A stretch of 64,000 nt of DNA from Panagrolaimus kolymaensis (GCA_028622995.1 JAJQJQ010000032.1:310001-374000), one strand, 5' to 3'; positions 48,286 to 59,914 are shown, counted from the stretch's first letter. Notes: generated by a model from the sequence alone, not told the origin. Numbers and translations: made by a program.

Positions 48286-49354
48286 TTATGCATTCAAAAA
48301 TGATACAAGCAAGCACCAAAACAATAATGCAAAAGAAACTTCGAATCTTAAAGACAAATTTTTAGTTCTTTCATAATCTTCAGGATTTCCTTTAATTTGG
48401 ATAATTCCACAATCAATTACTCTTTGAGTCATGGTATCTATGATGAGTACCGTTGATCCAAGATAATCAGGGCCAAGAACGCTATAATCAGCTTCACCCC
48501 ATGGAAATACTGCCATTCCACTGGAATCTGTAAACATTTGCAATAATCGATCACTGAGTTTCACATCGCGTCGTTTTAAAGCATGACAATCTTTGACATG
48601 TTCACGTCGAATATTGATATCGATGAGAGAATTGGGGCGAATTCCATCAATGATTGAAAATATCAATGGTCTTTTTCCAGCAATTTCAGCTATTTGGAGA
48701 ACGCCCCTATTGCCTTTGTAACTGCTCATTGAAGCTTCAGCCATCGCAGAAGCTAAAAATTTGTTTATCCAACCAAAATTGAAGAAACATTGTTTGTATA
48801 AAAATATTTACAATATTATGGTATTTTTTCATGACATTCGGAGATAAAACTAAAAACATACGTTTATCAAAAGGTGATTTAGCGCATTTATTTTCAAAAT
48901 AATTTATTGATGACATAAATCCAAAATCCTCAACCTTTTCGATTTTGGCTCCAGTTTCTTCTGACATTGAAGTTAATACACAATCCTAAAACTTGTATCA
49001 ACTTATTCGCTTCGCAACACAAATTTGAAAAGACTCACATCATCTCTTGGCATATGCATTAATGATCGACAAGTAAAATTTTGATTTATAAGAGTTTTGA
49101 GACAAGCTTTTAAACAATCATCTTTAAATTGAATTGAATCCGTTCCAGTCATATGAGCTTCAGTTGCATCAATTTTATAACCCTTTTTTAATTCAAAGCA
49201 TTGATTTAATGCAACAAAAGTATTTAGTGGTGGATGAGCTAAGAAATCTGAATATGTCCATGCGATTCAAAGATTAATGATTTTAGTCAAAAATCAACTT
49301 ACATCCATCAGAAAATAAAGTTAAAAATATTAAAATTTTAAAAATTGAAATCAT
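48286..49354 (-). CDS. PAN/Apple-domain protein with a SOD-like second domain and hydrophobic tail (283 aa)
   Basis: Four minus exons: 49354-49303, 49247-49039, 48985-48862 and 48752-48286. A signal peptide (MISIFKILIFLTLFSDG) starts the protein. Residues about 28-120 form a PAN/Apple module: CFELKKGYKI, DDCLKACL, FTCRSLMH, CVLTS, and a final ENKC. Residues about 130-260 (GNRGVLQIAEIAG; IDGIRPNSLIDINI; GMAVFPWGEADY; VIDCGIIQI) follow the strand and loop pattern of a Cu/Zn superoxide dismutase fold, but the copper-binding His residues are not visible. The last 20 residues (SFALLFWCLLVSFLNA) are a GPI-signal-like or membrane tail. It is probably a cell-surface or cuticle-associated protein. The PAN call is fairly sure; the SOD-like call is inference. 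Confidence 0.75.
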
Positions 49355-50094
49355 TTTTTAACCACAAAAATTTTAAGAATTAAAAAAAAGCTATTCAAAA
49401 AGAAATGAACCCGTATCAATTTAAAATGATTTTTCTTCTCTTTTTTTAACAGCAGCCGTTGGTCATTTTTTTTGAGATCGTTTGGTTGGTAACTGACCGA
49501 AATATTTCTTCCTTGAATGGAGCTAGTTTTTTACGTGGATATTTTTTTCTTCCTTTCGATTCGTTTTTCTTATTATTTAAAGATTCTCGGTCATTGTTCT
49601 AGTTTTTTGTTATCTTCATCTGATTTTTTTATAAGAGTCAATCAAAGTTTTCTGCTTTCAAATAAATGTCTTTGGAAACGCTTTTTTTAATTTTGTTTAT
49701 TTTATTTTACTTTCTAGCTCTTTAAATTTTTGGTCCTAAAAACAGCTGATAAAAGTTGGGGTTTTAAAAGCGCATCAATTGCTAATTCAATAATTAAAAC
49801 ATCATTAAAATTCTTACAAACTACTTTTTGTTTGAAGTCAATAAAATTTTTTTATTAAAAATCCTAAAGCTTATAAAAGAAGATCGAATTTGAACTTCCT
49901 ATGAGATTTGATGGAGACACACACAATAATGAGTGGTTGTATGGAGAAACTTTCTAAACATAAAATTTTTGACTGCTTGTACTGATTTATAATTCAATTA
50001 GAAAAGAAGCATCAGTTTCATCTTTGATTAATGAAGAAAAAAAGAAACAAATTCAAAAAATATTTATTTCAAATATATACAATTTTTACAAATA
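49355..50094. other. Intergenic stretch between two minus-strand genes
   Basis: T-rich and AT-rich sequence with no supported frame. It holds the promoter side of the PAN gene and the 3' flank of the phosphatase gene. Confidence 0.45.
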
Positions 50095-51487
50095 TTATTG
50101 ATCATTAGTATGCATCATAAATTTTGAAACATCAACAATATCAATGGAATCAAAATAACGTTTTCGGATTGCATATTCAAGAACAGCGAGATGGAGAAAA
50201 AGATATTGTTGAGGTTTTTGAACAGTCATTTCACGTTGAGTTCGAAGGCGAAGAACGGTATCACGAACATCAACGCATGGACCACAATGTTGGGTGAGGC
50301 TATAGTCTAATTTACGAGAACAAATATCAATAGCAACCAAAGTACCAGAACGTCCAACACCTGGAAAAAGAAAGTTAAACAAATATTACAATTTTTGAAT
50401 GAATTATGCACGAAGACGATTCACTAAGATCAAAGTAATAACTCACCAGCTAAGCAATGAACAACAATAGGCGAACATGGCATATCAACATTTGGTAACC
50501 ATCCTTTCTTTTTGGCTTCATTGATCAATAATTTTCGGTTAAAGTTAATATCATCAATTAAATGAAGAACTTCGGTTGGTTTCATTGGAGTTTGTTTATC
50601 AGGCCAGGCATAGAAATCAATATGAAGAAGTTTTCGAGCTGGTTCATCATTCTTAGTAACCATGAGTACGGTAGCATCATACGAATCACGGATATGTCGA
50701 GTTCCCATATTTACAACTTTAATCTTTCCAAATATGCATGCTTCTCCAGAATTTAATGGCATATAAACAGCAATCTTTTCACCATCAATAACACTGAGAG
50801 AAATAACCATTGTTGAATTTTCTTGCCAAATCATTTCCCAAAATTTTTCGATGGTTGAATGATACGGTGCTTGAGTGAGAATATATTTCTTATGTTCTTT
50901 GAAGCCATCGACGTAATTGGCGTGAATGTAATCATTACCATCAGAAGGTGAAGCAAGCATAACACGGGTTGCGTCGATACAACTAAAAAATGTAAGGTTT
51001 TAGTTGGCAAAGTTAATCCATCACCTTCTCATATTCACACAATTCATAGTTCATCAAACCAAAGTTTTAAAAATTAACTTACCGAATATCACGATAACGG
51101 TTAAATATTTCATTTTTGTTGAAAGCTCGAGCAGGTTGTTTACAATCTTGACTGATGACACGTGTATAATCCAAGAATATATCAAATACACTCATTGCAC
51201 GAAGATTTCTTGCAAAGCTTGCCAGAGTTTTATCATTTCCTTCTCGAAAATCATGGAGATATTCACCAGCTTTTAAAACAAAATTTGATAAAGTTACAAA
51301 TCGAGCACTTCGAGGTGTATAAGAATCAGTTGCCATTGATGAAGTTTGAGTTCTTGTTGGACTATTGGTGCTTATATTTGATGTTGAACTTTCAGCTGAT
51401 TTTTCACTTGAATAATCTAAAATCTTGATTTTAAAAAAGATAGAAAGAAAAAAGGTTAAACTTACGATTATTGCTATCCATGCTCAT
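50095..51487 (-). CDS. Non-receptor protein tyrosine phosphatase (385 aa)
   Basis: Four minus exons: 51487-51466, 51416-51083, 50982-50447 and 50360-50095. A Ser/Thr-rich N-terminus precedes a classical PTP domain: NRYRDIRCIDATRV, DYIHANYVDGF, YILTQAP, FWEMIW, the WPD loop AWPDKQTP, and the signature HCLAGVGRSGT with the catalytic Cys near residue 295 and Arg near 301. A Q-loop-like VQKPQQYLFLHLAVLEY follows. All catalytic residues are present, so it should be active. There is no signal peptide or membrane span. Nematodes have many small cytosolic PTPs of this type, several sperm-enriched; that expression is not shown here. Confidence 0.9.
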
Positions 51488-52195
51488 GATAATTCTTCGG
51501 AAAAAAGCAACAGTCGAAGAAGCCGTTGTTTATGAATGAAGAAATAAAAAATTTTCAATCAAAAATGGAAGAAAACGAAGGGTTGGATAACTTATTTTTA
51601 CGGGGTTATGTAAATTTAGACTGAAAAAAGGAGATAACCTGAGAATTTCAAATAGGAAATTTTTAAGGTTTTACTAAAATAAGAGTTTTGTAATAATGAA
51701 GCAATAAAGTAAGTACAATGGAAATGCGATGAATGACTATGGAATGAAGCAAAAATGAGAAACGACAAGCAGACAGTAAACTGAAGAAGGTTCTCAAGCA
51801 TTCGCTGTGAAATTTAATTAAAAAAAAGCGGTAATTTTAAATACTCCAACAAAGTTTGATTTCTTTCAGCTAGCTTAAAGCTTTTTTTTATTGGCAGGAA
51901 GATGCTTCAAAATGGAAAGTTTATTTGACAAGCTAAATCACGAGAAACTTATTCAACTAATCATAATGCATTTATGTGCCAACTTATTTTTTATAACCTA
52001 AATCATAACGTTTTTCGTCCATTTTCAAAGCTACAAATTTATTACTATCAATCACAAAATATTAAAAACAAAGCTACATGATTATAAAATTATAAAAAGA
52101 GTTTTGTAATAAACTGTAAATGTGAATTGATTAAACAGAGTAGGGAAATAATTGCAGGGATTGGTTGGATCAATCTTTCATAGCTACATATAAGT
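51488..52195. other. Intergenic stretch
   Basis: Promoter side of the phosphatase and 3' flank of the metallothionein gene, both on minus. No gene is seen. Confidence 0.45.
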
Positions 52196-52318
52196 TTATT
52201 TATGTTGTTGTTTGCAATGAGAACAGCATTCACAAGTTTTGCAATCACATTTGCCCGTCTTCTTCCCACCACAAGGACATCCATCACAACATTTACATGG
52301 ATCACAAGCTGGGTCCAT
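52196..52318 (-). CDS. Metallothionein (40 aa)
   Basis: A single uninterrupted 41-codon frame encodes a protein with 12 Cys in 40 residues: positions 5, 8, 10, 11, 14, 16, 24, 26, 29, 31, 32 and 35. The C-x-C and C-C pattern (CKCCDGCPCGGKK; CDCKTCECCSHC) is that of a metal-thiolate cluster protein binding zinc, cadmium or copper, giving metal and oxidative-stress tolerance. It is shorter than C. elegans MTL-1 (75 aa) and MTL-2 (63 aa). Other residues are Asp, Lys, Gly and two His, with no aromatics, as usual. The start is the first ATG downstream of a TATA box. Upstream are a forkhead-type GTAAACA and a GATA site. Confidence 0.85.
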   Translation of the reverse strand: MDPACDPCKCCDGCPCGGKKTGKCDCKTCECCSHCKQQHK

Positions 52319-52395
52319 TTTTGACAATATTAATGAAGAGTAAAATCTAAAGAAAAAAATAAGAAGTTAACGTTGTAGTTAATGTTTTGTGCCCG

Positions 52396-52403
52396 CTTTT
52401 ATA
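52396..52403 (-). promoter_or_regulatory. TATA box of the metallothionein gene
   Basis: TATAAAAG on the minus strand, about 78 bp before the ATG. It is a good consensus in a position suited to a compact inducible promoter. Confidence 0.65.
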
Positions 52404-52430
52404 CTAGCCTTATTTATGCTTTTGAAAGTA

Positions 52431-52437
52431 TGTTTAC
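52431..52437 (-). promoter_or_regulatory. Forkhead/DAF-16-type site GTAAACA
   Basis: The exact DAF-16-binding core on minus, about 30 bp upstream of the TATA box. C. elegans mtl-1 is a known DAF-16 target; function here is inference. Confidence 0.45.
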
Positions 52438-52459
52438 CCGTGATTAATTAAGAGTGTAA

Positions 52460-52467
52460 AGATAAAG
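52460..52467. promoter_or_regulatory. GATA-factor site in the metallothionein promoter
   Basis: AGATAAAG on plus (CTTTATCT on minus), about 145 bp upstream of the ATG. Intestinal ELT-2 GATA sites control C. elegans metallothionein genes. A single site of this size can occur by chance. Confidence 0.4.
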
Positions 52468-52809
52468 CTTTAATGGTCATAGTTCGTGTTTAACCTTTCA
52501 CTTCTTTTGCAGGAAATCATGTTACTTTGCTAAATTACACCATAAACTATAAACTAAAACTGAGAGAAATGCTAAGGAAACTACAAACTATTCCCATAGT
52601 CTGAATGAATTTTCTTTAACCATAAAACATAAACTAGAAAAATGCAATAAAGCTGGAAACCATGGGACAAAAAAAATTTCAAGTTGATAAACGTGGCAAA
52701 AGAGTAACATGTAAAAATATTTATTTAGATTTGTCCTTTATACAAAATTAACATTATAAATACAGATTAAATAAACCTAATTCGAGACATTACAATAAAA
52801 TTACAGAAG

Positions 52810-53329
52810 TTAAACACGTTTAAAATATTGATATGCAACAACGTCACCAACATTGAGTTCACAAACTAAAACATCATCATCGTTGACAAAGCGTTTAACA
52901 GTACATGGAATAGCATTCTTATCATCATCACAGACTTCTTGAACTTCATAAATGACATCACCATCAAAGTAAAAGGTAACCCAAAAAAGACGACCATCAA
53001 GAGTTTTTTGTTTTTCACGTTCATTTGGTGTAAAAGTCCATGTACCATTTTTGAAGGTTGATTTAACAACAACTTTCCAAGCACCAGTTTGTTCATTATC
53101 TATTTCAATAACCGGTCTAATAATAGTTCCAATTGCAAGATTTCCAAGAGAACGTAATAAAGCATTAATTCCAATTCCCTAAAAAAAGGTACAATTAAAA
53201 CGTAAAAATTAAAAGAACGATAAAAATATGTATGTTACTTACTTTCATAAAACTATCAAAGTTTTCCGATCGATCAAGTTGCCATTTTCCTATGATTGCA
53301 AGTTGTTTGGGAGTTAATTCCATTGACAT
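52810..53329 (-). CDS. Fatty-acid-binding protein, cytosolic LBP type (151 aa)
   Basis: Two minus exons: 53329-53243 and 53178-52810. The family start GKWQLDRSENFDSFMKGIGI is typical, followed by ten predicted beta strands (VIEIDNEQTGAWKVVVKS; LFWVTFYFDGDVIYEVQEV; VLVCELNVGDVVAYQYFKRV). There is no signal peptide, so it should be an intracellular carrier of fatty acids or related lipids. The C-terminal strand, where most FABPs have an Arg-x-Tyr carboxylate clamp in a T-R-x-Y-E-K context, reads Y-Q-Y-F-K-R, so both clamp residues appear replaced. Length is slightly above the usual 130-140. The protein class is certain; ligand preference is not. Confidence 0.9.
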
Positions 53330-55492
53330 TTTTCTTCAATTTGATGATGGAATGAATATCTTGAGTTGAGACGAGATGAAAAATTTGAAAATTGATGGTG
53401 ATGATAAAGTTCAAAGAAGCTATGAATGAAAGAAGTAAAAATGAAACAGCGAAAAATAAAAATTTGAAGAGAAAAAAAACGCGAATCGAATAATTTTCTG
53501 TTTGAGATTATTCTAATTTTTGGCGCCTCTCGAATATCCAGCGGGATCAATCAAACAAAAAACATGAAATTTGAAGTATGTAAGAAAAAATTATTCGAAG
53601 AAATTTTGGGTAATCCGAACTTTATTTAAAATTTTTTTAGCTCTTTGTTTAATTTCAGTTACTAAACTCAAAATAACAAAATAATAGCTACTTGAAAGAG
53701 CAAAATTAAGAGACAAACATCGAAAAGGAAATTTGGATGATAACAACAAGAATGAATAATTCTCTCTTTTAAACCTTTTTTTCTTCAATCGATCGATGTT
53801 TGGACATAGGAGAGATGATTTTCGACAAGGCAGCGATATTGCTACATGCTTCTTTTTTTTTTTGAAAAATTACAAAACAATCATCACAAGCTAAAAATTA
53901 ATCATCATCAAAAAATGGAGAAGTATCTGCCTGCGATGGTCGTCGGTATTTTTTGCTATAATTTGAAACACATTTTTTTTTCCTTCAACTTCAAGTAAAA
54001 ATTTTATCATCACGTGAAATTTTTGAATGCATTGGTTTTGGGTGATATTTAGCATCCGAGGTTTTTTATGTGCTATCAGAAAAATGAATCCGTTAATTTC
54101 GTTTTTGTAATACATACTTTCGATGCTACTACCTGACATGTCTTATTGAGTCGACTCGCTACGATTAGCGCAGTAAAACATTTTTAAAAGATATTTCACA
54201 CTTCTTTTCTTTTGTTATTAAAAGCAAGCATTGGAGACATTTGTATCAATGTTAACGCAACTTGGAGCAAAAATAAGCGAAGCGATTGTTCCGTATTTAG
54301 CAGTAGTTGCTTTTAGAAAAAAAGTTATCTTATTTGAAATCTATCTTATTTTTACGCAGTTAAAAATTAATACTTTCCCTTTAAATATGTTCTTTTTTGA
54401 CCACCACTTTTAAAAAAGGAATGAAAACAAGAAAATATTTTGAAAGAAAATCAAGGTCATTTTCTTCTTTGAACTGAAAAAAAAAAACAGCATTAAAAAC
54501 AAATAACACTAATTAAAACGCTTTTTTTTTATCAAATCCCTGTAACGACTAAAATCAGGAGAAAAACAATAAAGCAAGCAAGCACCAAGCGATAGCAAAC
54601 AACAATCATCAAAATAATATTTTTTGAATAAAACCAAAATAGACAGAGAAAATAATAACAATAAACAATAATTTCGAAGCTATGATTTCCTAAATTTGTT
54701 TTTTTGCGGAGGTTATTTTCTGCAAACAAATAAGTGCAAAACGATTTGAAAAGGGCTATAAGTTTCTTAACATATGTAAAAATAATGGTACAAAAAGCAT
54801 TAAAAAAATTTTGTTAGCCTTTTCCCTAATTTAATTTTTAATATTTTCAACCTTTTTTAAAGCATTTCAAGCTTGCGGTAATCCAAATATGTTTCTTAGA
54901 TTTAAACATCGGTAATTTACCTATTTTCGCTTTTTTATAAGTTGTAAAAATCATAAATCACAATACCAAATCAAGAAAAATAAAATAAAAAATCAAAGAA
55001 AATCTCATGCATGACTTTTGTGTTTGCAAAAATTTTTGGTAGCAAGTTTTTAGGTAAACTGTGTGAAGGTTCTAGTAAGCTTTTATTGAGATACGTTTTT
55101 TCGAAACATATTAGTAAAGATTTTAGTACAGATTTTTTCGTTCTATTAAAAAAAAGAATTTTAATTTGCGATGAAAACTCATGTTGCATAAAAATAAAGA
55201 CAGTTTACTATTTTTTTTGTATGTAAAAATTACATAGTTAAATCTCGCCACGAATACCATCTCCTCGAAAAAAATGGGGAAGCAAAATTATTTGCTCATT
55301 CATCTTTTTTCTAATTTCACCAAACAAAGCTGATTTCAATGTTTTGAAATTTTTTTCTTCAACTTTACCTTTTGTATAAAAGTCCATCATTTCTAAGTCA
55401 CCACAAATGAGTAACGTCAATGAATTTTGTATGAAAGACAATGATTGTATGTTGTTACATTTTTTGAATCGTTTATTATGTTTTTCTTTTAG
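53330..55492. other. Gene-poor interval upstream of the first GLD-2-like copy
   Basis: No firm gene. There is a possible small minus-strand gene at 53.9-54.14 kb. A plus-strand open piece starts METFVSMLTQLGAKISEAIV at 54231, and a minus frame of normal composition lies at 55238-55507; neither has a supporting splice partner. A homologue of the first exon of the second GLD-2-like copy was not found here. Confidence 0.4.
53911..54130 (-). other. Possible small minus-strand gene or exon pair
   Basis: An ATG-initiated piece (MSGSSIE, then a gtatgt donor at about 54107) and a terminal piece after ttatag near 53956 reading KKYRRPSQADTSPFFDDD-stop both look exon-like. Their phases do not join directly, so a middle exon would be needed. 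Low confidence. Confidence 0.2.
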
Positions 55493-57345
55493 TTCCACCG
55501 ATATCAATATCGCCGACTCGTTCTTTCTCTAAAGATTTGTTACAAAAAGGTATTTTCTTTTTTTCTTTGTCGATTACCATCTGTTTGATTTCATTCGCAT
55601 ACGTACTTTCTTGGCATAATTTTTAATTTTTAGACGAAAATGGTAATCAAACTGAACCCACTGTTCAATGTTCAACTCCTCATCTTGAAATTCAGTCTCG
55701 TCGCAGCGAATCAAATAGTGAGTTTCTTTTTGGTTTTCTTTGAATTTATACATATAACTAATTTTCGTATCTTTCTAGTCCATCGAAGCTACAGTGCCGT
55801 TGTTGTAACAGGCTCGAAATCATCTCATAATTTGAAAGATGCTCATGATAATACCAGCTCAACATTCAATAAAGATGAAGCTGTACCATTTCGTAAAGAT
55901 GCAACACCTGTGGGCTTAATTCAATCTCGTCTCAGCGATTCGAATAGTGAGTATCTTTTTGTTTTTCTTTGAATTTGCATATATAACTAATTCTCGTATC
56001 TTTCAGTCCATCGAAGCTACAGTGCTGTTGTTGTAACCGGCTCTAAATCATCTCAAAATTCAAAAGATGCTCATGATAATACCAGCTCAACATTCAATAA
56101 TGATGAAGCTGTACCATTTCGCAAAGATACAACAGCTATGGACTTGCTATCAGAACGTATTTGCACTTATTTTGATGAAATTACACAAACAAAGAATACT
56201 TGCTTGAAAAAAGTTCGAATTCGTGATATGTTGTTTAATACGCTTCAACGTTTGTTCCCTTTATGTGGTCTTCATGTTGTTGGTTCATCTTTAAATGGAT
56301 TTGGAAATGATAATTCTGATATCGATTTTTGCTTGGTTATCAGTGATAAAGATGTAAGTATTTGTTAGTGATACTTTACTTAAGATTAACATACCATTTT
56401 AGGTGAACCACAGAACTGATGCTTTAAGTGTTTTGAAGATGGTCAAAGGAGCGCTTTCTTCATTATCCATTATTCAAGAACAAACACTTATTGAAGCAAA
56501 AGTTCCTATTTTAAGAATCAAATTTAATGGAAAATTTTCAAAGATTACTGTCGATTTGAACGTGAACAATGTTGTTGCTATTAAGAATACTTACCTTTTA
56601 CGCTACTATGCTTTCTGTAAGTTTTTTTACATTCATATGAGTATGTTTTATAATCCATACTTTTTCCAGTTGATTGGCGACTTCGTCCTTTGGTTACAAT
56701 TATTAAAGAATGGGCTAAACGTTGTGATATCAATGATGCTTCGCGTTCGACGTTTACGTCATATTCGCTTGTTTTGATGGTTATTCATTTTCTTCAAGTT
56801 GGCGTGAAAGATCCTGTATTGCCATCGTTACAACAAATGTATCCACAAAGATTTAATGGAAAAAATGATATTCGAATGATGGATGTTTTTCTCCCGCTTG
56901 ATATTATTCCACCAACAATCAACTTTGCGCCTAACAAAGATAGCACTCTTGGTGAACTTCTTATTGGTTTCTTTCATTATTATGCTCACGTTTATAAGTA
57001 AGTTTATTGGTTTACTTTCCACATCTTTTTACTAATGAGTTTGTTTTTAGTTATGAGAAAAATGCCATAAGTATTCGACTAGGCCGTCCGACAGAACGAC
57101 ATGAAATCATTAAGAATGGGCTTCACTGGTCTCACATCTTTATCGAAGAACCATTTACTTATTTGAATACTGCTCATTCCATTTATGATGAACGTGCTTT
57201 TGATGTTATCAAACTCAAATTTCATGAAGCTTATGAAATTCTTAGAAGTACTTTTGATCTCAACAAGCTTTTGGATATTCATCCTTCTTCTCCTGTCTCC
57301 ACCTTGGAATCTGAATTCAACTCCAATCTTCAGTTTTCCGATTGA
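55493..57345 (+). CDS. gld-2-like: GLD-2-type cytoplasmic poly(A) polymerase / terminal nucleotidyltransferase, copy 1 (5' end missing)
   Basis: Exons read in one frame: 55493-55549, 55634-55717, 55779-55946, 56007-56353, 56403-56616, 56670-56997 and 57051-57345. The catalytic motif VVGSSLNGFGNDNSDIDF gives the G-S and D-x-D metal-binding residues; the third Asp is in ITVDLNVNN. The PAP-associated domain (KEWAKRCDINDASRSTFTSY; GELLIGFFHYYAHVYNYEKN; ISIRLGRP) is complete. Such enzymes add tails to mRNAs or small RNAs in the germline cytoplasm. The exon at 55493 starts mid-codon and no upstream start exon was found, so the N-terminus is unknown, or the gene may be 5'-truncated. Exon 55779-55946 duplicates the start of the next exon. 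Closest relative: 59915-62133. Confidence 0.82.
55718..56150 (+). repeat. Tandem exon and intron duplication within GLD-2-like copy 1
   Basis: Exon 55779-55946 and the first part of exon 56007-56353 are near-identical (HRSYSAVVVTGSKSS; DAHDNTSSTFN; DEAVPFRKD). The introns before them (55718-55778 and 55947-56006) are also near-identical. The second gene copy has one unit only. Confidence 0.85.
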
Positions 57346-59914
57346 TTTCAGAACTATATTTCTTTTCTTCCACGTCAAGGTTGTCTTTAGCCTACGAGTT
57401 TTTTTGTTGTTTGTTTTTATAATATTCTCACTAAATTTGTATTTAAAGTTATTAAAAAAATTGTGTTATTCTTATTTGGTGTTACTTTTGATTACGATGC
57501 ATTCAAGGCCATATTGTGGACATGTTTTTGGTTTGAGTATCTATGAATAACTTTATTAGAGCAACTTTTTTGACATAGTATGACTAGGTTAGTTAAGGAA
57601 ACTTTGCAAACCGCTTCATACTTTCGCAGATTCAGTCTTGTGTTTTTCAAATTTTAGCATTGTTTAGCAATAGTAACAACAGCATTTATTATCTATTATA
57701 ATATTAGTGTATGTTAACTGTCTGCTTTACTCAATAAAGGCCAGCTTGTTTATTACTTTACACATCAAAGATAAAAAGTATGATGGAGGAGTAATTAATA
57801 ACGTCATCCTAATAAGTTTTGCATTTTAAAAGATACTTAGAATTCCACATGAATAATTAATTTCAAAAGGAAGTAAACAAAACCCTTCTCGATTCTTGAG
57901 ATAATTTTTTACATTAACGAGAGAAAAAGAAATGCATCAATGAATAACTGAAAGAAGAAATAAAATCATTGCTATCCTTTTTTTAAATCTGATTCTTCTT
58001 TAACACCAATCACCCAACCGCTTTCCTTCCAAATCAGTTACAATACAAAAATAAAGAAGCAAGTGACGGAGAAACAATATAAACGAATTTTGTATGAAAG
58101 AAAATGATTCTAAGTTCCTCTTTTTTTTCTCGCTGTTATAAACTTTGTTTATTGTTTTTTTCCACCGATTTCAAGGTTGTCAACAAGCAAACTGCTTTTC
58201 AAAAGGTTCATCGCAAAAAGGTAAGCAATTTTAGTTTGACTTACAACGATTTTCTGCTGAGTTCGTCATTTCAGTAGAGTTTAAAAAACCTTTGAGTTTT
58301 TATTTACAATGCGATGAAAATTTCAACTTTATCTTTTCTCCTATCAAAACCAGCCATTTATAGTTTGGACTTTCTTTTTAATGATCCTTCAAATTTTCAT
58401 ACCCAATCAGTTTCATAAATAGCTAAATCAACACGATCCGACTTTATGCGACATTACATAAGATGTTTTTTTCTTCCTACTGGCGGCTAGTCAGTCATCC
58501 ATCCGACAGCAATGAAAAATGACGATAACAACAAACAAATGCGTCGTCGGACTACGTTGACAACAACAACAACCCCACAAATGTTTTTGTTATGTTTTTT
58601 TTTTATTTCTCTTTCGTATCCATTCTTTCTTCACGTTTTGTTTGCAAAAACATGAGAAGTTCCCGCCCAAATCATTTCTTCCATAGCTTGTTGAGCTAGA
58701 CGGAAATGAAAAGTCAATAAATATTTTTCTTAACAAATAATTAATAGAAAATAAGTTTGATACAATTATCCAATTTTACTGTCGACAAATTTGCTCTTAT
58801 TTTTTTAAAGGTTTGTTTGAACCTTTGCGCGGGCAAGCTGCACTTTATATTTTTAGGCCTTTTTTGATTGCTAACAAACACGTTTTTCCCAACACTTTTC
58901 AATGCAGAGAAGCTTTTCTTTTTTCATTCAATTTTTTTATCCGCCATCCTATTAATAATATTCACCTTTTTTTACTTTTTGATTTTTTGTGCTTTCTTTG
59001 TATCTCCTTTTGCTTCTTTTTAGTCTTCTTCCCTCGTGATAGTTAATAACCAATTAGTCTGGTTTTTTCTTCTAATTTTATCATTTTGCTTTATCAAAAT
59101 GCACGCCTTTTTTTAAAGATAAGAATTGCTGCTTTTTCTGTGATTATTTTAATCACAACAAATCAGGGTTTAGCTTTTTCACCACAGCCTTCGCATTTAA
59201 TTGGTGATTTTCCACGATGCGATAATGAAAGAAAAAGAACCTGTCAATCATTCCAACTATTTTGAGCTTTTTTTTCTCAGTTGTTTTCGTGATTTAACCA
59301 CGACTGTAAATGCCCTTAAAACTTATATCCACCATCTTCCATTTACTTTAATTTTACCTCTGTACATTTAATCTATGGCAAATCCTAAAACTTCCACATA
59401 ACGTCTTGGATTTTATGCTGGCTTATTCGTAGTTTAGATTAGTTATTTCCTTTTTTTTATAATTTTGACCATTGGTTTATTTTTTTACTACCTATTTTTC
59501 TTTTCAAGGTCACCTGCTGTTTTTCTATTAAAACCTAAATTTACTGAATATTGTGTGTTTTGATTTCTATCAATTTCTCATTTTTGCCGTTTCGCGTTTT
59601 CTTCTCCGTGTTTTAAATTCATGGTTAATCTTTATATCATTTTTTTTTCAGGTAGAGAAATTCAATCGATTTCCGCTATCAAACTTATTTGTCATTCATC
59701 AGAAGATCCTTTGGTGAACTTCTCTTCTTTGTGTCATTTGTTGTATCTCTTAAATGCCAAATTTGATTCCTGAAACATACTTTTTACGTATTGTTTATAT
59801 TAGGGTATTTTGGTATTATACTTCTATTCGTTCTCGACAACTCAAAGTGGTCCGGTTTATCCGAAAACAATCTTCGTTTGATACTGTATTTATATTGAAA
59901 TAGCTGCATCCAAA
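57346..59914. other. Spacer between the two GLD-2-like copies, with a relic exon
   Basis: No intact gene. Sequence at 58084-58108 matches 55422-55446, and 58161-58220 resembles the first recognised exon of copy 1 (tccaccgat start, aaaaag-gtaag end), but the acceptor AG is lost and the frame is broken. This shows that the duplication included upstream DNA. The rest is T-rich without supported frames. Confidence 0.55.

Noticed and set aside
54231..54413. Plus-strand frame METFVSMLTQLGAKISEAIV after an attaaaag site
   Set aside because: The end of the frame is low complexity and no second exon or start context was found.
55238..55507. Minus-strand frame with normal amino acid composition (KEKHNKRFKKCNN start)
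   Set aside because: It crosses the acceptor and first exon of GLD-2-like copy 1 on the other strand and has no splice partners of its own; possible relic but unsupported.
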